Source: Rhyacophila brunnea
Lineage: Eukaryota > Arthropoda > Insecta > Trichoptera > Rhyacophilidae
DNA: 64,000 nt
Assembly (NCBI GenBank): GCA_022495005.1
Contig: JAGYXB010001355.1
Location: forward strand, 56,881-120,880
Direction: 5' to 3'
The notes under the pieces were generated by a model, which was not told the origin of the DNA, ran no database searches, and saw only the letters and a program-made list of their open reading frames with translations. Below are positions 37,376 to 50,825 of the stretch, piece by piece. Position 1 is the first letter of the stretch. Each line of letters begins with the position of its first letter. A program made the position numbers and the translations under genes.

Positions 37376-38984
37376 ATGTCCTTACAAATCTGTTAAAAAA
37401 TATTGAAATTAAGAAAATCATATCTATATTATACGATACTACATTGAACGGTATAAAAAACTATAAATTTATATATTATTATCTGCAGCGTTTTATTGTG
37501 TTATTTTTTTTATAGATAAGAACATAGACTATAGATACATATAAGAAGCTATAAGAAGATAAGAAGATATAATATATTAGGTATATAGTCTCACTAAAAG
37601 GCGGATTGTGCTAAAAATTCTACTATTTCTGTAGATAATCTGAACATTATTTAATGTTTTAATTAACTCTCAAGTTTTGCAGACACCACCATATTTAGTG
37701 AATGCCATATATGTGTATTAATTACGAGCGACAGTTTAAGCGCGGGGTTTTATCCGTACAGATTTAACGTTGTTTTTTTTACATTATTTGCACCTAGGTA
37801 CCCGTGTAACGCTTTACAAATCACTTGAATTATTTAATTTTACGGCTAGCCAGGTCCGTGAGATAAATCAAGGTGACTAATTCAATTATTCGCAACCTTT
37901 TATGTGTGAATTAGATTTCATTACCTTGTATTTTATTGGCCCTTTGTATTACTGACCTTTAACTGTCTATCCGATCCCATGGCTTTATACATGAAATATG
38001 GGAATAATAATATTTATATTTGGGAAAAGTTTCATTATTGTTAAATTATAAACAATTTTGAATGTTTCAATACGAAAACAAATACAATATCGTCTTCGAA
38101 TTTTGCGTAATATTTATTACCCACCTTGGAGCAAAAGTAATGACGATAGCTTGGTTCTTAGGTTACGGATTTGAATGTCATAGTTGGGGCAAAATAATAT
38201 TGTTGTTTTTATGCGCGATAAAACAATTCCATCGCTGGAGTGAATCTTGTTGATGTGTAACGAAAAAACGGCATAGTTGATTTTAAAATTAAAAAAAAAC
38301 ACAGTATACAACGATTGCCTCTAAAAATTAAACCTTTCATTTGATAGTCAATCGCGACACCAAATACACTATTGAAACTGTAGCAAATAATAATATGAAC
38401 ATTTATAAAAAATACAATATTTAGTAGGTATATAATAATAAAAATAAGAAATTCTGTTGATACTTAAGTAAAGTACATACATGATTTATTTGAAACATTT
38501 AAAATAAATAATTTCACTTAATATTGCTTACTTTGGTTATTTTGTCTTTTATGTGTAAACTATGACAAAGACTATGCTGCAACTGATTTGAGTAAATAAT
38601 TTTGCGAGAATACGGAAAACTTGGTATAAGTGAAAATTGGTAGGGTGACAGTAATGCTGTCAATTATTCTGTGTACAGTTGCCATACGTTGACAACAACT
38701 ATTATGAAAATGGAGAATAATATAAAACGTTTCACTTCTATTCCAAGTTCAGGCCACATACACCCATTTGATTTAATTACCATAATATACCATTCTGATG
38801 ACCTGCGCGTAAAAAAATGAACACTACTAATACATATTTATATAATAATCTTTGAAATATTTAATAACATAAAAATATATCCATATTATTTATTTTGTAT
38901 TATATCGTCGATGAAAAACACTGTTTATATTGTATATTAATCTTCTTGGTTTAAACTGGGCATTGCAGTATAATAACTTTTATT

Positions 38985-39232
38985 TGAGAAGGGTTTAAAG
39001 CCAGATATATGGGGGCGGGGTCGTTTACAAGGGTGCTTTTATTTTTCAAATTCATACATAAGTTTTCTTTCTTTCAGGCAATAAGTCATCACACTTTTTT
39101 TGTTTGGAGTATGCTGATATGATATTTTCTAAATTTGGGTTGTGAATGTCATGTTGTAAACATCTTAAATTTGTAATTTGTAATGTTCACGGTCTGTAAA
39201 AAAATAAATAAATTTAAATTTGAATTTGAATG
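38985..39232 (+). mobile_element. Possible LINE 3' UTR
   Basis: Ends in AAATAAATAAATTTAAATTT then GAATTTGAAT, the style of 3' tail common to lepidopteran jockey-like LINEs (from memory). No coding part. Confidence 0.3.
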
Positions 39233-39550
39233 GCATGATTTTGGGTGTTCTGAATTCCTAGTTTGAACAATAATTTAAATGTTACTAAACGAGCCTGGGT
39301 CATAAGACATTTTAATATTTTCTATTTAGTGTTTTTCAACCAGGGGCCGCATATGACCGCTTTGCGATTACAGAATATTTCGAAAAAACCATATGCCAAG
39401 AAACAACTTTTGGAGAGGCACAAAAAACCCTGGAGCTGACGCAATCGGAATTAAATATTAAAATTAAATGAAAACGATTAAATCTAATTTAATAAATTTG
39501 CATAAAGTGCGTAATCCATCGTCAACATTTGGTTTCGAGAAAATAATGAG

Positions 39551-39777
39551 CAGGGCCCGTAATGGAACGGAGCGCTGTTCCGGTTCATAAAATTCCCAAA
39601 ATTATGACTCAGTCTCGTGGATATATTAATCTGGCCGTCTGAGCTAGATATACCATATTATAAAAAAATTAACACACCTATTTTTATAAAATACACATAC
39701 AATTTAGATAACTATATTTATATTTTCGTAAAATTATCGAGCGCTCCGTTTCGTAAAATATTCCATTTTAGGCGCTG
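39551..39777. mobile_element. Short hAT-like MITE (227 bp)
   Basis: Ends are CAGGGCCCGTAA and TTTTAGGCGCTG, with inner inverted blocks GGAACGGAGCGCT and AGCGCTCCGTTTCG. It is flanked by ATAATGAG and GTAATGAG, a 7-of-8 matching target duplication. No coding. Confidence 0.72.
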
Positions 39778-39878
39778 GTAATGAGGACGTTTGCATGACA
39801 TTCCCAATATAAAGATAAAAATCAAGTAATGAGATAATGTTATAAAATAGCAGAGCATAATGCATTATTTTTGTATTT

Positions 39879-40350
39879 TACAACGTTTTTATTAAGTCGT
39901 ATTCTTATTTGTACGGTGGTTGTTTATCCAGTACAAATCTTGCAATCGATTTTTAACTAACTTCCCGACTAGCTAGATATTTGAAACTTTTAGAATATAT
40001 CAGAACACGATGCCAATGCATTCTTTTATTACTTTTAGCCATCTTTAAGTAGAATTGAATTCATATTCAGTTAATTCTGTTTTGTATGAAAAGTTATTTC
40101 GGAAGAAATCCGTAATCCAATCCACTATTATTGGTTGCTAAGGGTCTGGGTTTCTAGCAACTAAATTAATAATATATACGTGCGTTATTATGGAAATCAA
40201 TATGAATGTCAAAATGACATTTTAGTATTATTTCTATCAAGTAAATTTTTTTTGATCGTTTAGGCTAGTCAAGTCAAGTTTATATGATTCAATAGAAAAT
40301 TTAAAAACGTTGTACATAAAAAGTAATTTTTAACTTGTAATTATTTAGTT
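39879..40350 (+). repeat. TACAACG family, full-length copy
   Basis: Starts TACAACGTTTTTATTA, has CTTCCCGACTAGCTAG and ATCAGAACACGATGCCAATG inside, and reaches TTAAAAACGTTGTAC near 40314. A further 35 bp (to TTGTAATTATT) are conserved between copies. The left end and the ACGTTGTA motif are inverted copies flanked by TA, but the conserved tail beyond means the true right end is uncertain. Unclassified, non-coding. Confidence 0.8.
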
Positions 40351-41225
40351 ATTAAAATTAATATAAATAAATCATGCAATTCAACAACGAGAAAACACCC
40401 CCTCTAATACACCCCCATCAAGATCAATAGTTTAGGAAAAAACAAACGTATCGAAAAGTTTGAATTGTGAATAATAAATGTCCAATTTTTCTTTGTCAAC
40501 AAACGGCGATAAGAGGGAGCGCGGGTAGGAAGGGAAAGTCAAATAACCTCGAGAGACTCTAACCCTCTTTGGACGCTCTTTTTGTGGCGATAGGCCTGGA
40601 CCACCAGGGGTGAAAAATACAAAGACTACTTTAGTATTTGACTTAAGAATAATACTAAAATACCGATAGTTATTTTGTTTACTATCACTAATCTGAGCTA
40701 TTTGTATTGTTGGATCAATGTTAGATTTTCATTTACGTAATTTTTTTTTATTAAAACTAGAAAATACATAATTCTAAATTTTATTTTATTTTTCGTGAAT
40801 AGCTTGAAATTTTTGCTCATATATGATATTCTCATAAAAGTAATACATTATGTATTGACAAGATACTTATAGGTTACAAAATGATGATCAAAAAGCCATT
40901 ATATTAAAGTTATTATAATGTTTAATGTCTAGTTAAACATAAAATGCTTACAAAATACCACTATAAGAAGTTGTCCACCAAATAGATACCACCAATATTA
41001 TAGTCTATATGTGGTGCAAGTGTCATCAATATTGGATCAACAATTGGGCAACAGAAAGACAAAGATATCAACAATATTTGATTAGAGTCTAATTGATTTA
41101 AATTAAAATAAATTTATTTTGAGAGAATTATAAATTCAAGACGTTTACAGCAAAACATTTAAAAACAAATAAAAAATATTAAAACAGTATTAAAAAAACA
41201 AGGAAATATATGTAGTATATTATAA

Positions 41226-41268
41226 ATAATTACAAGATAAAAAGAACTTTTTATATACCACGTTTTTA
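41226..41268 (-). repeat. TACAACG family, end fragment
   Basis: ATTACAAGATAAAAAGAACT then TTTTATATACCACGTTTTT matches only the conserved tail of the family. Confidence 0.65.
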
Positions 41269-43699
41269 AATTTTCAAATTCTTAAATAAACCCTTCACTG
41301 ACTCATATATATAGCTGATGATAGGATATGGACACATAAAATTTATATATACACGTAGCTTCATTTTAATTCAACTCATTAAAGCGTTAAATTACACAAC
41401 TTTTAAAAAGTCACTTTAATCATTTTCATTTCCCATTAAAAAAATTAAATACATGCCACTGGGTAACATTATGATGTGAATTTATTTAAAAAGTTCCGGA
41501 AGCCTTAATAAAAATATAACAAAAGGTTTCTAAATGCCACGGAATATTACACGTAATAATTATTATGAAGGTAGGTCATTTTAATTATCTTACATAAATC
41601 TTTTCCTGTGTTTAAAATATATAATATACCCACACTATAACGTATTTCTGTGCAGAATTTCCAAGTTAAAATATAACAAATTTTATATGAGTATACATTG
41701 TCTACTAATTATAAAGTGAATACAATTTTATTTTTTAAAGAAATTCAATAAATTACGAGGTGTGATTTAATAATTGTGTATTAATATTGCATATGAAAAT
41801 TTTTGAAAAAAATCAGAGAAAGTGATGAAGTTTTAAATTGCATGCCAAAAAGACACTAGTTTTAAAGTAGATAATTAAGATACTTTACAAAAAAATACGT
41901 GTTGCAACTTATCATTCAAAAAAAAAGGAGGTCGGAATGACGGTAAACATATAAACATATAAATCAGTTATTGGAATGCTAAAATAATTATTAATCAAAA
42001 TTATGTAAATTGGTACGCAAGTAAAGTACTGATTTCGTTATTATTAGGTACATAATATACTAATTAAATATAATAAGTAATTACAGGATTATTGAACTGT
42101 AAGTATATAATTTTTTTTTCAATCATCTATAAATAATAGAAAAGAGAAGTGAGATTTAAAATTATCAATCTGTTAGATCACAATGACGTTGTATGAGAGT
42201 CCTCTATTTGCGGTCGCACTAACTAAGAAAACCGTTAAAAGATTACCTGGTGCTATGTATGAATGCTCTAGGTTCACTACTGTGTGTACCTAAGCCATTG
42301 AAGATGCACTGAAAGCCTATAGTATGGCCATAATGGTGGCTATGGTGTGAAAAATTTAGACACTCTTGTACATACGCAACCAAAGAATTGTAAGTGGAAA
42401 GCTATCACAATATTTTTTTTTAAATATAGGTTAATAAAGTCGTATTCAAACTCTGTGCTGCGAACATTTCCAAGAAGCACCATGGTAAATTAAAAATAAA
42501 CATTTTGCTCTTAAGGTAATGTTTTTTTATTGTGGATTGAGAATTACCATGCCTGATGCTTTATATATATGATGATTTTTGTGTGGATTTGTATGTTAGT
42601 ACCTCCGCTACACAGAAGTACATTGGAATATGTATATGTCTGCGAGCGATTGAAGACACATATTTACATTCTAATGTGCTTCCATGTAGCGAAGGTACTC
42701 AGTATTTACCCACTAACCAATTATTTTTTTTCAAAATTGATCTTTTTACCCAACTCTCAAAACGTTACTGACCATTGATGTAGATAGTGTTTGTTACTTT
42801 TTAAAATTAAATAAACCCTAAATCCAAGTCTATGCGCAGGCTATGCACACAATTTCAATATCATGGCCAGGGATAAGACATATACATGTAAAAAAACTTA
42901 ATTATTTACAAAAATAGACATTTAATAAAATGTGTAAAAATAGATAATATACATCGTCACCTCAATACAACAACTAGAGAATTACTCTGATTTGGTCATT
43001 GTTGGAAAAATGAAATTTAAAATTTACTCAATTAACATAAATCTAGGCTTTAATTATTATTTAAAATAAAAATGGAAAATTGTGGCTTCACTTATTGGAA
43101 ACAATTAAATATTGTTCAATTAAATGAAAAAATATTGTACTTATTTAATGCATTTATGGTTTTGAAGTTATCTATCTAATATTTTCAAATACAAACTTAA
43201 TACAGTTACCATTAACTTCTGACCTACCTTGTTTTATCATTTACTAGAGAAAGATAATAATGTAGAATCATATTCAATAGCTATCTCAAAAACTGTGAAA
43301 ATCTTGTTATCTAGTTGTAGTATTGAGGAGTCAATAGTTATTTCGGTTGTAACACATCCTATAGAATTATTATTATTTATAAAATGAAATTCTACCAAGT
43401 AAGCTGAATTAATTTATTATTACTAATATGCCCAAATTTATGTTAACTATACTTATAGCTAAAATGGATAAATTATTCTCATTCAAAAATAAAAAAAATG
43501 ATAAAAAACTAACGTTAAAATTATTTACGCATAAAATACAAAATCGTTGTTTAAAACTAGTATTAAATAATGGAGTTATTTATTTTAGTATTTGAAAATA
43601 TATGCCTTATATTTATTTTAAATATCTATAAACTCACAACTAATAAATCATATTATCTTACGTGAAAATAAAACTGGGGTATCGTTTTGTCATATTACT

Positions 43700-44052
43700 G
43701 TAAATGTTTAATGATGCAAATGTATTTCGAGAGCGTACGGTTTGAGACAGCTGCGCCTGGCCGATATCCCCTGTCGTCAAACAAAACGTGATCACGTAGT
43801 TGTGGCCTATCAATGTGTTTGCTTATCGGTTCTGGCGCGCAAACACTGACGCACCAAGGAAAAAGTTCCTCAGGGCGTTCGCTATCTTCGCGGAACGAAA
43901 TGTGTCAAATAAAGTGCCAGGCGCGTATGCCCAAATAATGAAACTATGTACTACGACATGTATCGCACATGCAAATTGTTTCCTCGCACTTTCACTGTGT
44001 AGTGTATACTATGGTATTATAATAACAATAGTACTATACCGAAAGGCCGTAA
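43700..44052 (+). other. GC- and CpG-rich island of unknown role
   Basis: Stands out from the AT-rich flanks with many CG dinucleotides. The plus strand is open for 88 codons from 43800, and a good donor GCCGTAAGTG lies at about 44049. On the minus strand GCGTCAGTG resembles an insect initiator. It may be an alternative promoter or first exon on either strand, or transposon-derived. No family resemblance in the translation. Confidence 0.3.
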
Positions 44053-44078
44053 GTGATAATTTGTAGCTTTACAAGATA

Positions 44079-44322
44079 GTAATTGAATGCTGTATTTCGA
44101 AAACGTTACAAGTTACTATTGTGTTTTAGTCAAAATAGTGAAAAGTTGTTTTGTAAAATATATTATTTTAAAGTAAGTGTTAACTGTTTTCTTCAATAAC
44201 CTACGAAAAAAATTACTTTACATTAATTATGTACTTAGGTAATATTAAGATTTTTTAAACTTATGTCACTCTTTTTTTAAATGTGACACGTAACGTTTTC
44301 GAAATACAGCATTCAATTTGAT
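44079..44322. mobile_element. Inverted-repeat element (about 245 bp)
   Basis: ATTGAATGCTGTATTTCGAA plus AACGTTAC on the left is matched on the right by GTAACGTT plus TTCGAAATACAGCATTCAAT, a perfect 28-bp inverted repeat. The interior is AT-rich and non-coding. The superfamily is not determined. Confidence 0.78.
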
Positions 44323-45174
44323 GTAAGATTTGTAATGAATTCTTCATTATAATGTTGGTTACTGCCAAAAGTTGGTAAGCTTCGAAATCATTTTTGCGTA
44401 AATGATTGGTCCATACTCTGACTCAACTCTGTCAGACGACCGATCGGACATGGTCGAAAGAAAATGATTCGTTTCATGATTCGAAATAGATCGAAATGTA
44501 CCTAAATCTCGGAGAATATCTCCTCCATCTCGTAGAAAACAGTAAACATTGCACCCCGGTTCATGAATAATTAAAAACCAACTAATGTAGTTACCGTGTA
44601 CATATTTTTTAAAAGTTTAATATGAAACTTGTTGGATTCGAGGTAAAAAAAAATATTTATGACGATTCGCAAACTTGGTGTTCCGCCTGCGGTGCTGGCA
44701 AAATTCACATGGCAAAAGTTTAAAGACTTTAATTCTATTTGACCACCTGAGTTATAAAGGTAAATAACAAAAAAATCTTACATACTTATTTTCATATAAT
44801 ATACACACAATTACGTAAATAAGTTGGAAAATAATTATCGTGTGTACTGGATTGTAAAATTTTCCACTTCAAACACTGATTGATTTTAACATTAGTTTCT
44901 TCAGAATAATATGCCATGTGGTGATTAAACCTCAATGAACTGCAATAAATATAGGCAAAATAAAATTGGACATGTCGGCTTTTGCTTGTATCATTTTAAT
45001 TTATCAATTTATTTATTATTACAAATAATATAAAGTTAATAAATTTTGGAAAAATTAAAGATTTTGGAAGGTTTTAGAAGCATTAGGTCATTCTATATTA
45101 TATGAAATTACATAAATTGTTTTTTACAAACTATAGATGGCTAAGTTTGCTACCAAAAAATAATTTTAATTTCA

Positions 45175-45490
45175 TCGTGGAATAACTTTTGTTTCATAAT
45201 GTTTGAGACTTTCACGGTTATTTATTATCGTACTAGATTTTTGGGTTATCACAGCATGTTCTTCCTCCTTCTTTCTCGACGTTTCGGGCTCGTTGCAGAA
45301 ACTAAAGACCTCTTGAGAATGGGTCGTTGTGGATATCGTTCTCTGCAACGAGCAAGAACGCCAAAAAAATAAGAAAGAACACACGGTGAAAACCCAAAAA
45401 CCAAAAATATATTACGATAACTCTGGTTTTTTCAAAATATTTATCAAAATGTTTCACAAATATAAATAAACTTATACGGTCTTTCTGTTT
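45175..45490 (-). repeat. Unclassified GC-richer segment, possible repeat
   Basis: Includes paired CTGCAACGAGC blocks (plus strand TCGTTGCAGA and TCTGCAACGAGC about 60 nt apart) forming a potential stem. Two overlapping open frames here show no family resemblance. It looks like transposon-derived sequence, but I could not place it. Confidence 0.3.
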
Positions 45491-47724
45491 TGACATTTGA
45501 AATTATTTTGCGAGCGTATGGAGCATGGTAGAGTTGGTAAACTCCACAAATGTTAAGATCGCTCAGTTGCCACTATAATTTCCTTATATACACAATGGCC
45601 ATATTTTATTTTCATTGTGATTATTTACTCGAGTACATAACAGTTATAAACGGTTTAACACAATTTTTACATGATTTTTCAACTAAATAATAATGCCGTA
45701 AATTTAGTTTTCTGCAGTAGCGTAGGTCACTTTATTCTGGCCTAAAAGTCTAAACTTTTGAGCTTTGAGAATCGATGTCTCCACCTAATCTTATTGTCTT
45801 ATACTCTATTAGTATGGTCGAATTATAGAAATTCAATCTCATTCGATAACATGTCTGGCCTTGAAGATATTATGTTATCATGAATTAGCGCTTTCACATG
45901 GCTTGGATACGTATTTCAATTGACAAATCGGATACTTAATCAAAAAAAATCTTTTACCCCCTTTTGGCTTAGCAACCACGATATATTAAAGTGTGTGAGT
46001 TTGAGTACGATTGTATTTTCGATATAAATTTATTGTGCGCGGTGGATTTTTGATAAAATATCAACGAATTCTTAGCAGATACGCACTTTATCTCAATTTA
46101 TTAAAGTACAGTGAGAGAATACATCAAACTGCTGAACCAAAAGAATGTAAGGAAAGTTTTTGGAAAAAAAAATAATTATATTTTAATGTTGTTTTTTAAA
46201 ATGACACCATCGCGTCAGAAATGTTTTTCTGTGATATAGAAAAAAAATCTATTTTTTTTAATCTGTGTAATTTTATTTAATACACTCTATCTTAAAATCA
46301 CTTAAAAGAGTAATAATATGTCTATGAATTAATTGCTGTATCAAATAAGAAAATGTTGTTGAAAAAAATATACTGTAAGTATTATAATATTTTTTATTCA
46401 GTAATTTACACAATATAAAACGTAGGTAGGTACTATGATTTTTGTTCATTTTAGCAATTCGTGCACTAAAAGTTCTAGCACCGATAAGTAAAGCGTGTAA
46501 ATAGGCTGCATAAGGTTTATACTAAAACTTTCATCTTTTGTTGTTTTTTTTTTCAATTAAAAAAGATAAATCAAATTATCATTAATTATTTTTGCCAAAA
46601 GGCAATATGTTTTTGTTCTGGACTAAACATATCGACAAGATTAATTTGGATATGCACCAAAGACGGGCGAAATACAATTACTACAACACCGTGCAGCATT
46701 TAAAATTAACCTATAATAACACCATGTGGATTTTGGGGATCCTCGTCTAAAGCATTCCTAATCTTTTTCCTTCAATATTGAGAGGTGTATCGTTTTGTTT
46801 ATGGAACAAATAAAAATAGTAAAACAATACTAAATAATAAATTTAATTTTTTAATGTCTAATTTAAATAATAAAATTAACATAGTTCATGTCATACTTTA
46901 ATACGCAATCTTTTATTACTTTATTTACATGTTTATTAGGATATATATTATAAAAAAATATATATCACAAAATTTTACTTAGTTTATTAGGTATTACCTA
47001 CTCTTTTAAATTTGAAAGAAAAAAATTAAGACCTTAATACCCAGAGAACGTAATGAAAAAAATGTGTCATATTTTGTAACAAACTTTTCATTTATAGTGT
47101 CACGCAGCTTTATTACGTCACTAAATTGTTTTTTGTTTTTTTTATAAAAAAACTAAAATAAACCACCATTATAAGGTTGTCAAAAAACCGCCCGAACGCG
47201 AAAAGTAATAATGTTAACTTAAATATTAGTAAGCTGAGGTTTTCGAATTTTATCCACATAAAATAAAAAAAAGCGATATTTCGAGTTGAAAAATCTTTTG
47301 TTGTATTAAGTTTCAACTTTGGGAAGTGGCCTAATTGAATAAGTGGTTACAATCCACGGATAAACTTTTCCAGTGGCGTGCGGCAACTTTTTGAATGAAG
47401 CGAAATTTCCCATCACGCAATGTACAAACACACAAACTCAAATAGGAAACTTCACCCCCAGCTAGTCGGTTCGTCCGCTCACGTGTTGAGCCTATGTTTA
47501 TTTCTACCCGGTTTCAGAAACCCGATATCTCGTTACATTCGTCTACGATTCTAATGAAAGTAATTGGTGTCCGATGTCTTTACCCTGCGGAAAAATATGA
47601 TTTCACTTTCGATAAGGCGATTTCTTGATAATGATATAATTTGTATCAATCTTCAATATGAATTGAATATTTCTGATTCAGAAAAAAATTCAAAGAAAAC
47701 TATGTAAGTAAAATTTATGAAATA

Positions 47725-47968
47725 AGCATCTCCGCGGCTTAAGCGTTGGACTATAATAACGCTGTGAGTACCAGGTTCGAATTATAGGTCTGGCAAATAC
47801 ACATATTGTTTTTCAATTTGTGTGTGAGTCAGGGCATGGACCTAATAGGTTGATCAAGTGGCTGACATCCATTTTTCGTAAAAAACAAAATCTGTTAAGA
47901 CTAACCTCTACTCTGTGGAGGCCCATAATACGATCCTATTAGGATCGGACATGGTCGGAAAAAAAGTT
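47725..47968 (+). repeat. tRNA-headed SINE
   Basis: The head has A box GGCTTAAGCGTTGGA and B box AGGTTCGAATTAT. The body contains GTTGATCAAGTGGCTGACAT and ends GATCGGACATGGTCGGAAAA. Confidence 0.75.
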
Positions 47969-48066
47969 GTATAATGAAAATATTTAAATTATAATATACA
48001 CAAATACACTATATATTTCATATTGTGGTGGGAAAAATAAGCCTAAACGAATTTATGCTTACCATA

Positions 48067-48499
48067 AATAATTACAAGATAAAAAGAACTTTTTATATAC
48101 AACGTTTTCTGTTGAATCATATAAACTTGACTTGACTAGCTTAAACGATCAAAAAAAATTGTACTTGATAGAAATAATACTGAAATGTCATATTTATTTC
48201 GATAGTAACGCACGTATATATTAATATTAATAATTAAGTTGCTAGGACCCACTTAGCAACCAATAAAAGTTTTACTTTTTACGGATTTTCTTCCGAAATA
48301 ACTTTTCATACTAAACAGAATTAACTGAAAATGAAAAATCAATTCTACTTAAAGATGGCTAGCAGTATTAAAAAAATGCATTGGCATCGTGTTCTGATTT
48401 TTAAAAGTTTCAAATGTCTAGCTAGTCGGGAAGTTAGTTAAAAATCGATTCCAAGATTTGTACCGGACAAATAAGAATACGAGCTAAGAAAACGTTGTA
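48067..48499 (-). repeat. TACAACG family, full-length copy
   Basis: Reverse orientation copy from ATAATTACAAGATAAAAAGA to GAAAACGTTGTA. It is joined directly to a TAA microsatellite (48498-48521). Confidence 0.8.
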
Positions 48500-48521
48500 A
48501 TAATAATAATAATAATAATAG
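48498..48521. repeat. TAA microsatellite
   Basis: About eight TAA units beside the end of the repeat copy; it may have grown from the insertion target. Confidence 0.8.
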
Positions 48522-48846
48522 TTATATTTCATCACATTAAAATTGACCGATAAATTAAAAGTACGTAACTTTGTAGCCCATAATTAAATTTAAAAAAAAA
48601 ACCAATAACAGATGTTTTAAATTGAGAATTTTCAACAAAAATCGATTTAATACATTGTTTTAGGTGAACTTAATAGAATTACCAAAATAATTTAATTTAA
48701 ATTCTTAATTATGCATGTGCTTTGGTATATATTATTCAATTCAGACCATGGCCTTGTAGTATTTTTATAAGCATTAGACGTCGGTTTTTTAATTTTAACT
48801 ACTCACCCATACCGATAAATTGAATATACATATCAACTATTTTTTT

Positions 48847-49100
48847 ATTCAAGGAATAATTCACAAGATTTAAGAATGTAACATTCTTTTTATTGATCAT
48901 ATGTAATTTTGAAAACACTTCTGAGAAAATATATAAGTAATAGAAAAAATCTTTTTTCAAAAAAATAAACGACACCTAGGATCGAACCTGCGTCTCTCGG
49001 GAATCGCGCCCACGCACAATGATCACAATGCTAGGCATCTCACCTAATTGCGACACATTTTTTCACTTTCACACTTTCAACACTCTCTGAAGCACTTTTC
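48847..49100 (-). repeat. Repeat with internal tRNA-like core
   Basis: Tail motif GGAATAATTCACAAGATTTA, then B box GGTTCGATCC and AATTGCGACA spacer on the minus strand, as in the full copy. Confidence 0.7.
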
Positions 49101-49274
49101 ACAGTTACGTTGAATATAAATATTATTATCATCTACTGGTAGGTGATTACTAAAATAAGAATTATGAATATTTTGAAATATCAGTGAATCAATGAACTAA
49201 CGTAGATGTTGTTTAGTACATTATTAAAACATGTTTTAGCTATCTTACTTGTTGTAACTACTTCCTTATATTTA

Positions 49275-50155
49275 TGTCAGTGTCTTTATGTATACTCTTC
49301 TTTGTGTGCCATATCCGTTATCAGACGTCGGCGATGAATTTGGCCATTTGGCCCCTGTCCGTCGCTGCTCTGAATAGGGATGGAGTACTGAGCTCAAACC
49401 AGTCCCTGAGGTTTTTGAGCCAGGACGTTCTTCTTCTACCAGGGCCTCGCTTACCGGAGATTTTCCCTTGAATGATGAGATGTAGAAGGCGATACTTCTC
49501 GGGATGCCGCATGATGTGGCCAAAGTATGCCAGTTTCCTGGTTTTTATTAGATTGACTATTTCTTTGGTCTTTTTCATCCTTGACATCACCTCGACATTT
49601 GACTAAAACTAACTAACTAACTTTGTCCTTCCAGCTGATACGAAGCATGCGCCTATACACCCACATTTCAAAAGCTTCAAGTTTTTTGAGAATCGTTTCT
49701 GTCAGCGTCCAAGCCTCTACTCCATATAAGAGAACCGAGAAAACGTAGCATCTCACCATTCTAGTTTTGATTCCCAGGTGTATATCATGGCTACATAATA
49801 CTTTTTTTAGACGAGTAAACGCCACCCTGGCTTTCTCGATTCGGCATCTCAATTCCGTGGTATGGTTCCAGTCATCATCCAGAGTGCAGCCCAAGTATAT
49901 AATGGAATGTGTTCTCTCTAATGGGACTCCATTCACTGTGCACGTTCTGTCATCTATATGGGACTTACTTACACTCATGTATTTTGTCTTTTTAATGTTC
50001 AGATTGAGACCGTATTTATCACAGGCCTCCGTTACCTTGTTAATGAGAGTTTGTAAGCCTTCTCGACTGTCTGCGATGAGCACTGTGTCATCTGCATACC
50101 GCAAGTTATTGACAAGGAATCCATTTACTTTGATCCCTTCTTTTGATCCCAGCAG
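49275..50155 (-). mobile_element. LINE reverse transcriptase and C-terminus, frameshifted
   Basis: Contains the catalytic LRYADDTVLIAD near 50104, then NIKKTKYMSVS, IIYLGCTLDDDWNH, LLYGVEAWTLT and WVYRRMLRISWKDKVS. A small TTAG repeat near 49598 then shifts the frame, and it continues as TRKLAYFGHIMRHPEKYRLL and GPGRRRTSWLKNLRDW. An RTE-like non-LTR element. 5'-truncated and dead. Confidence 0.88.
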
Positions 50156-50344
50156 TATGTATACAATTTTATTAAACTGTTTAAAAAATATTATATCGTT
50201 ATATATATTTTATATTTTAACAATATATTTTTCTTTGTACATTTTTTACAGAATGTGGTGAATGTCAGTTACATAACATAATATAAATTATGGTCTTGAA
50301 TGAAAAAGAATTTATTTATTAATATGATATTGAATTATATACAA

Positions 50345-50825
50345 GAGATGGACAAAGAATTAACACTGCTAGATGAAGGCCTCCCCCAGCTCCATTAACT
50401 CTTCTCGGTTTTTTGTTTTTCTCTGCCACGTACTTCCACTAAACCTGATAAGTTCGTCAATCCAGCGGGTTTTGGGGCGCCCCCTGGCCGCTTAGTGCCG
50501 TCCGGGTACCACTGAATGACTGAATTCGTTCAGCGGTCGTCCGTTCGCCGTGCGATATGTCCGGCCTACCGCCATTTCATCAATTTGGAGACTATCACAT
50601 CTCTCACTCTTGTTTGCTTCCTTATTCATTGGTTTCTTCTGCGGTCCTTACGCGTTATGCCCAACATGCACCTTTCCATGCCACGTTGCGCAACTCTCAA
50701 TTTTTGGATCTCTCGTCTGTTGAGAGTTCGTATTTCGCAAGCATACGTTAGCACTGGTAGCACACATTGGTTGAACAATTTACGCTTCAGGCATATTGGA
50801 AGGTCGCTCTTGAAGATATTTTATT
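50345..50825 (-). mobile_element. LINE C-terminal fragment
   Basis: The minus strand reads FNQCVLPVLTYAC, REIQKLRVAQRGMERCMLGI and WYPDGTKRPGG with stops between. It is the same family as the copy at 56088, not the adjacent copy at 49275. Confidence 0.8.

Noticed and set aside
40390..40620. GC-richer patch considered as an exon
   Set aside because: No open frame with splice sites and no resemblance to the missing discoidin exon.
47330..47620. GC-richer patch considered as an exon or promoter
   Set aside because: No open frame of note and no splice or core promoter pattern I can defend.
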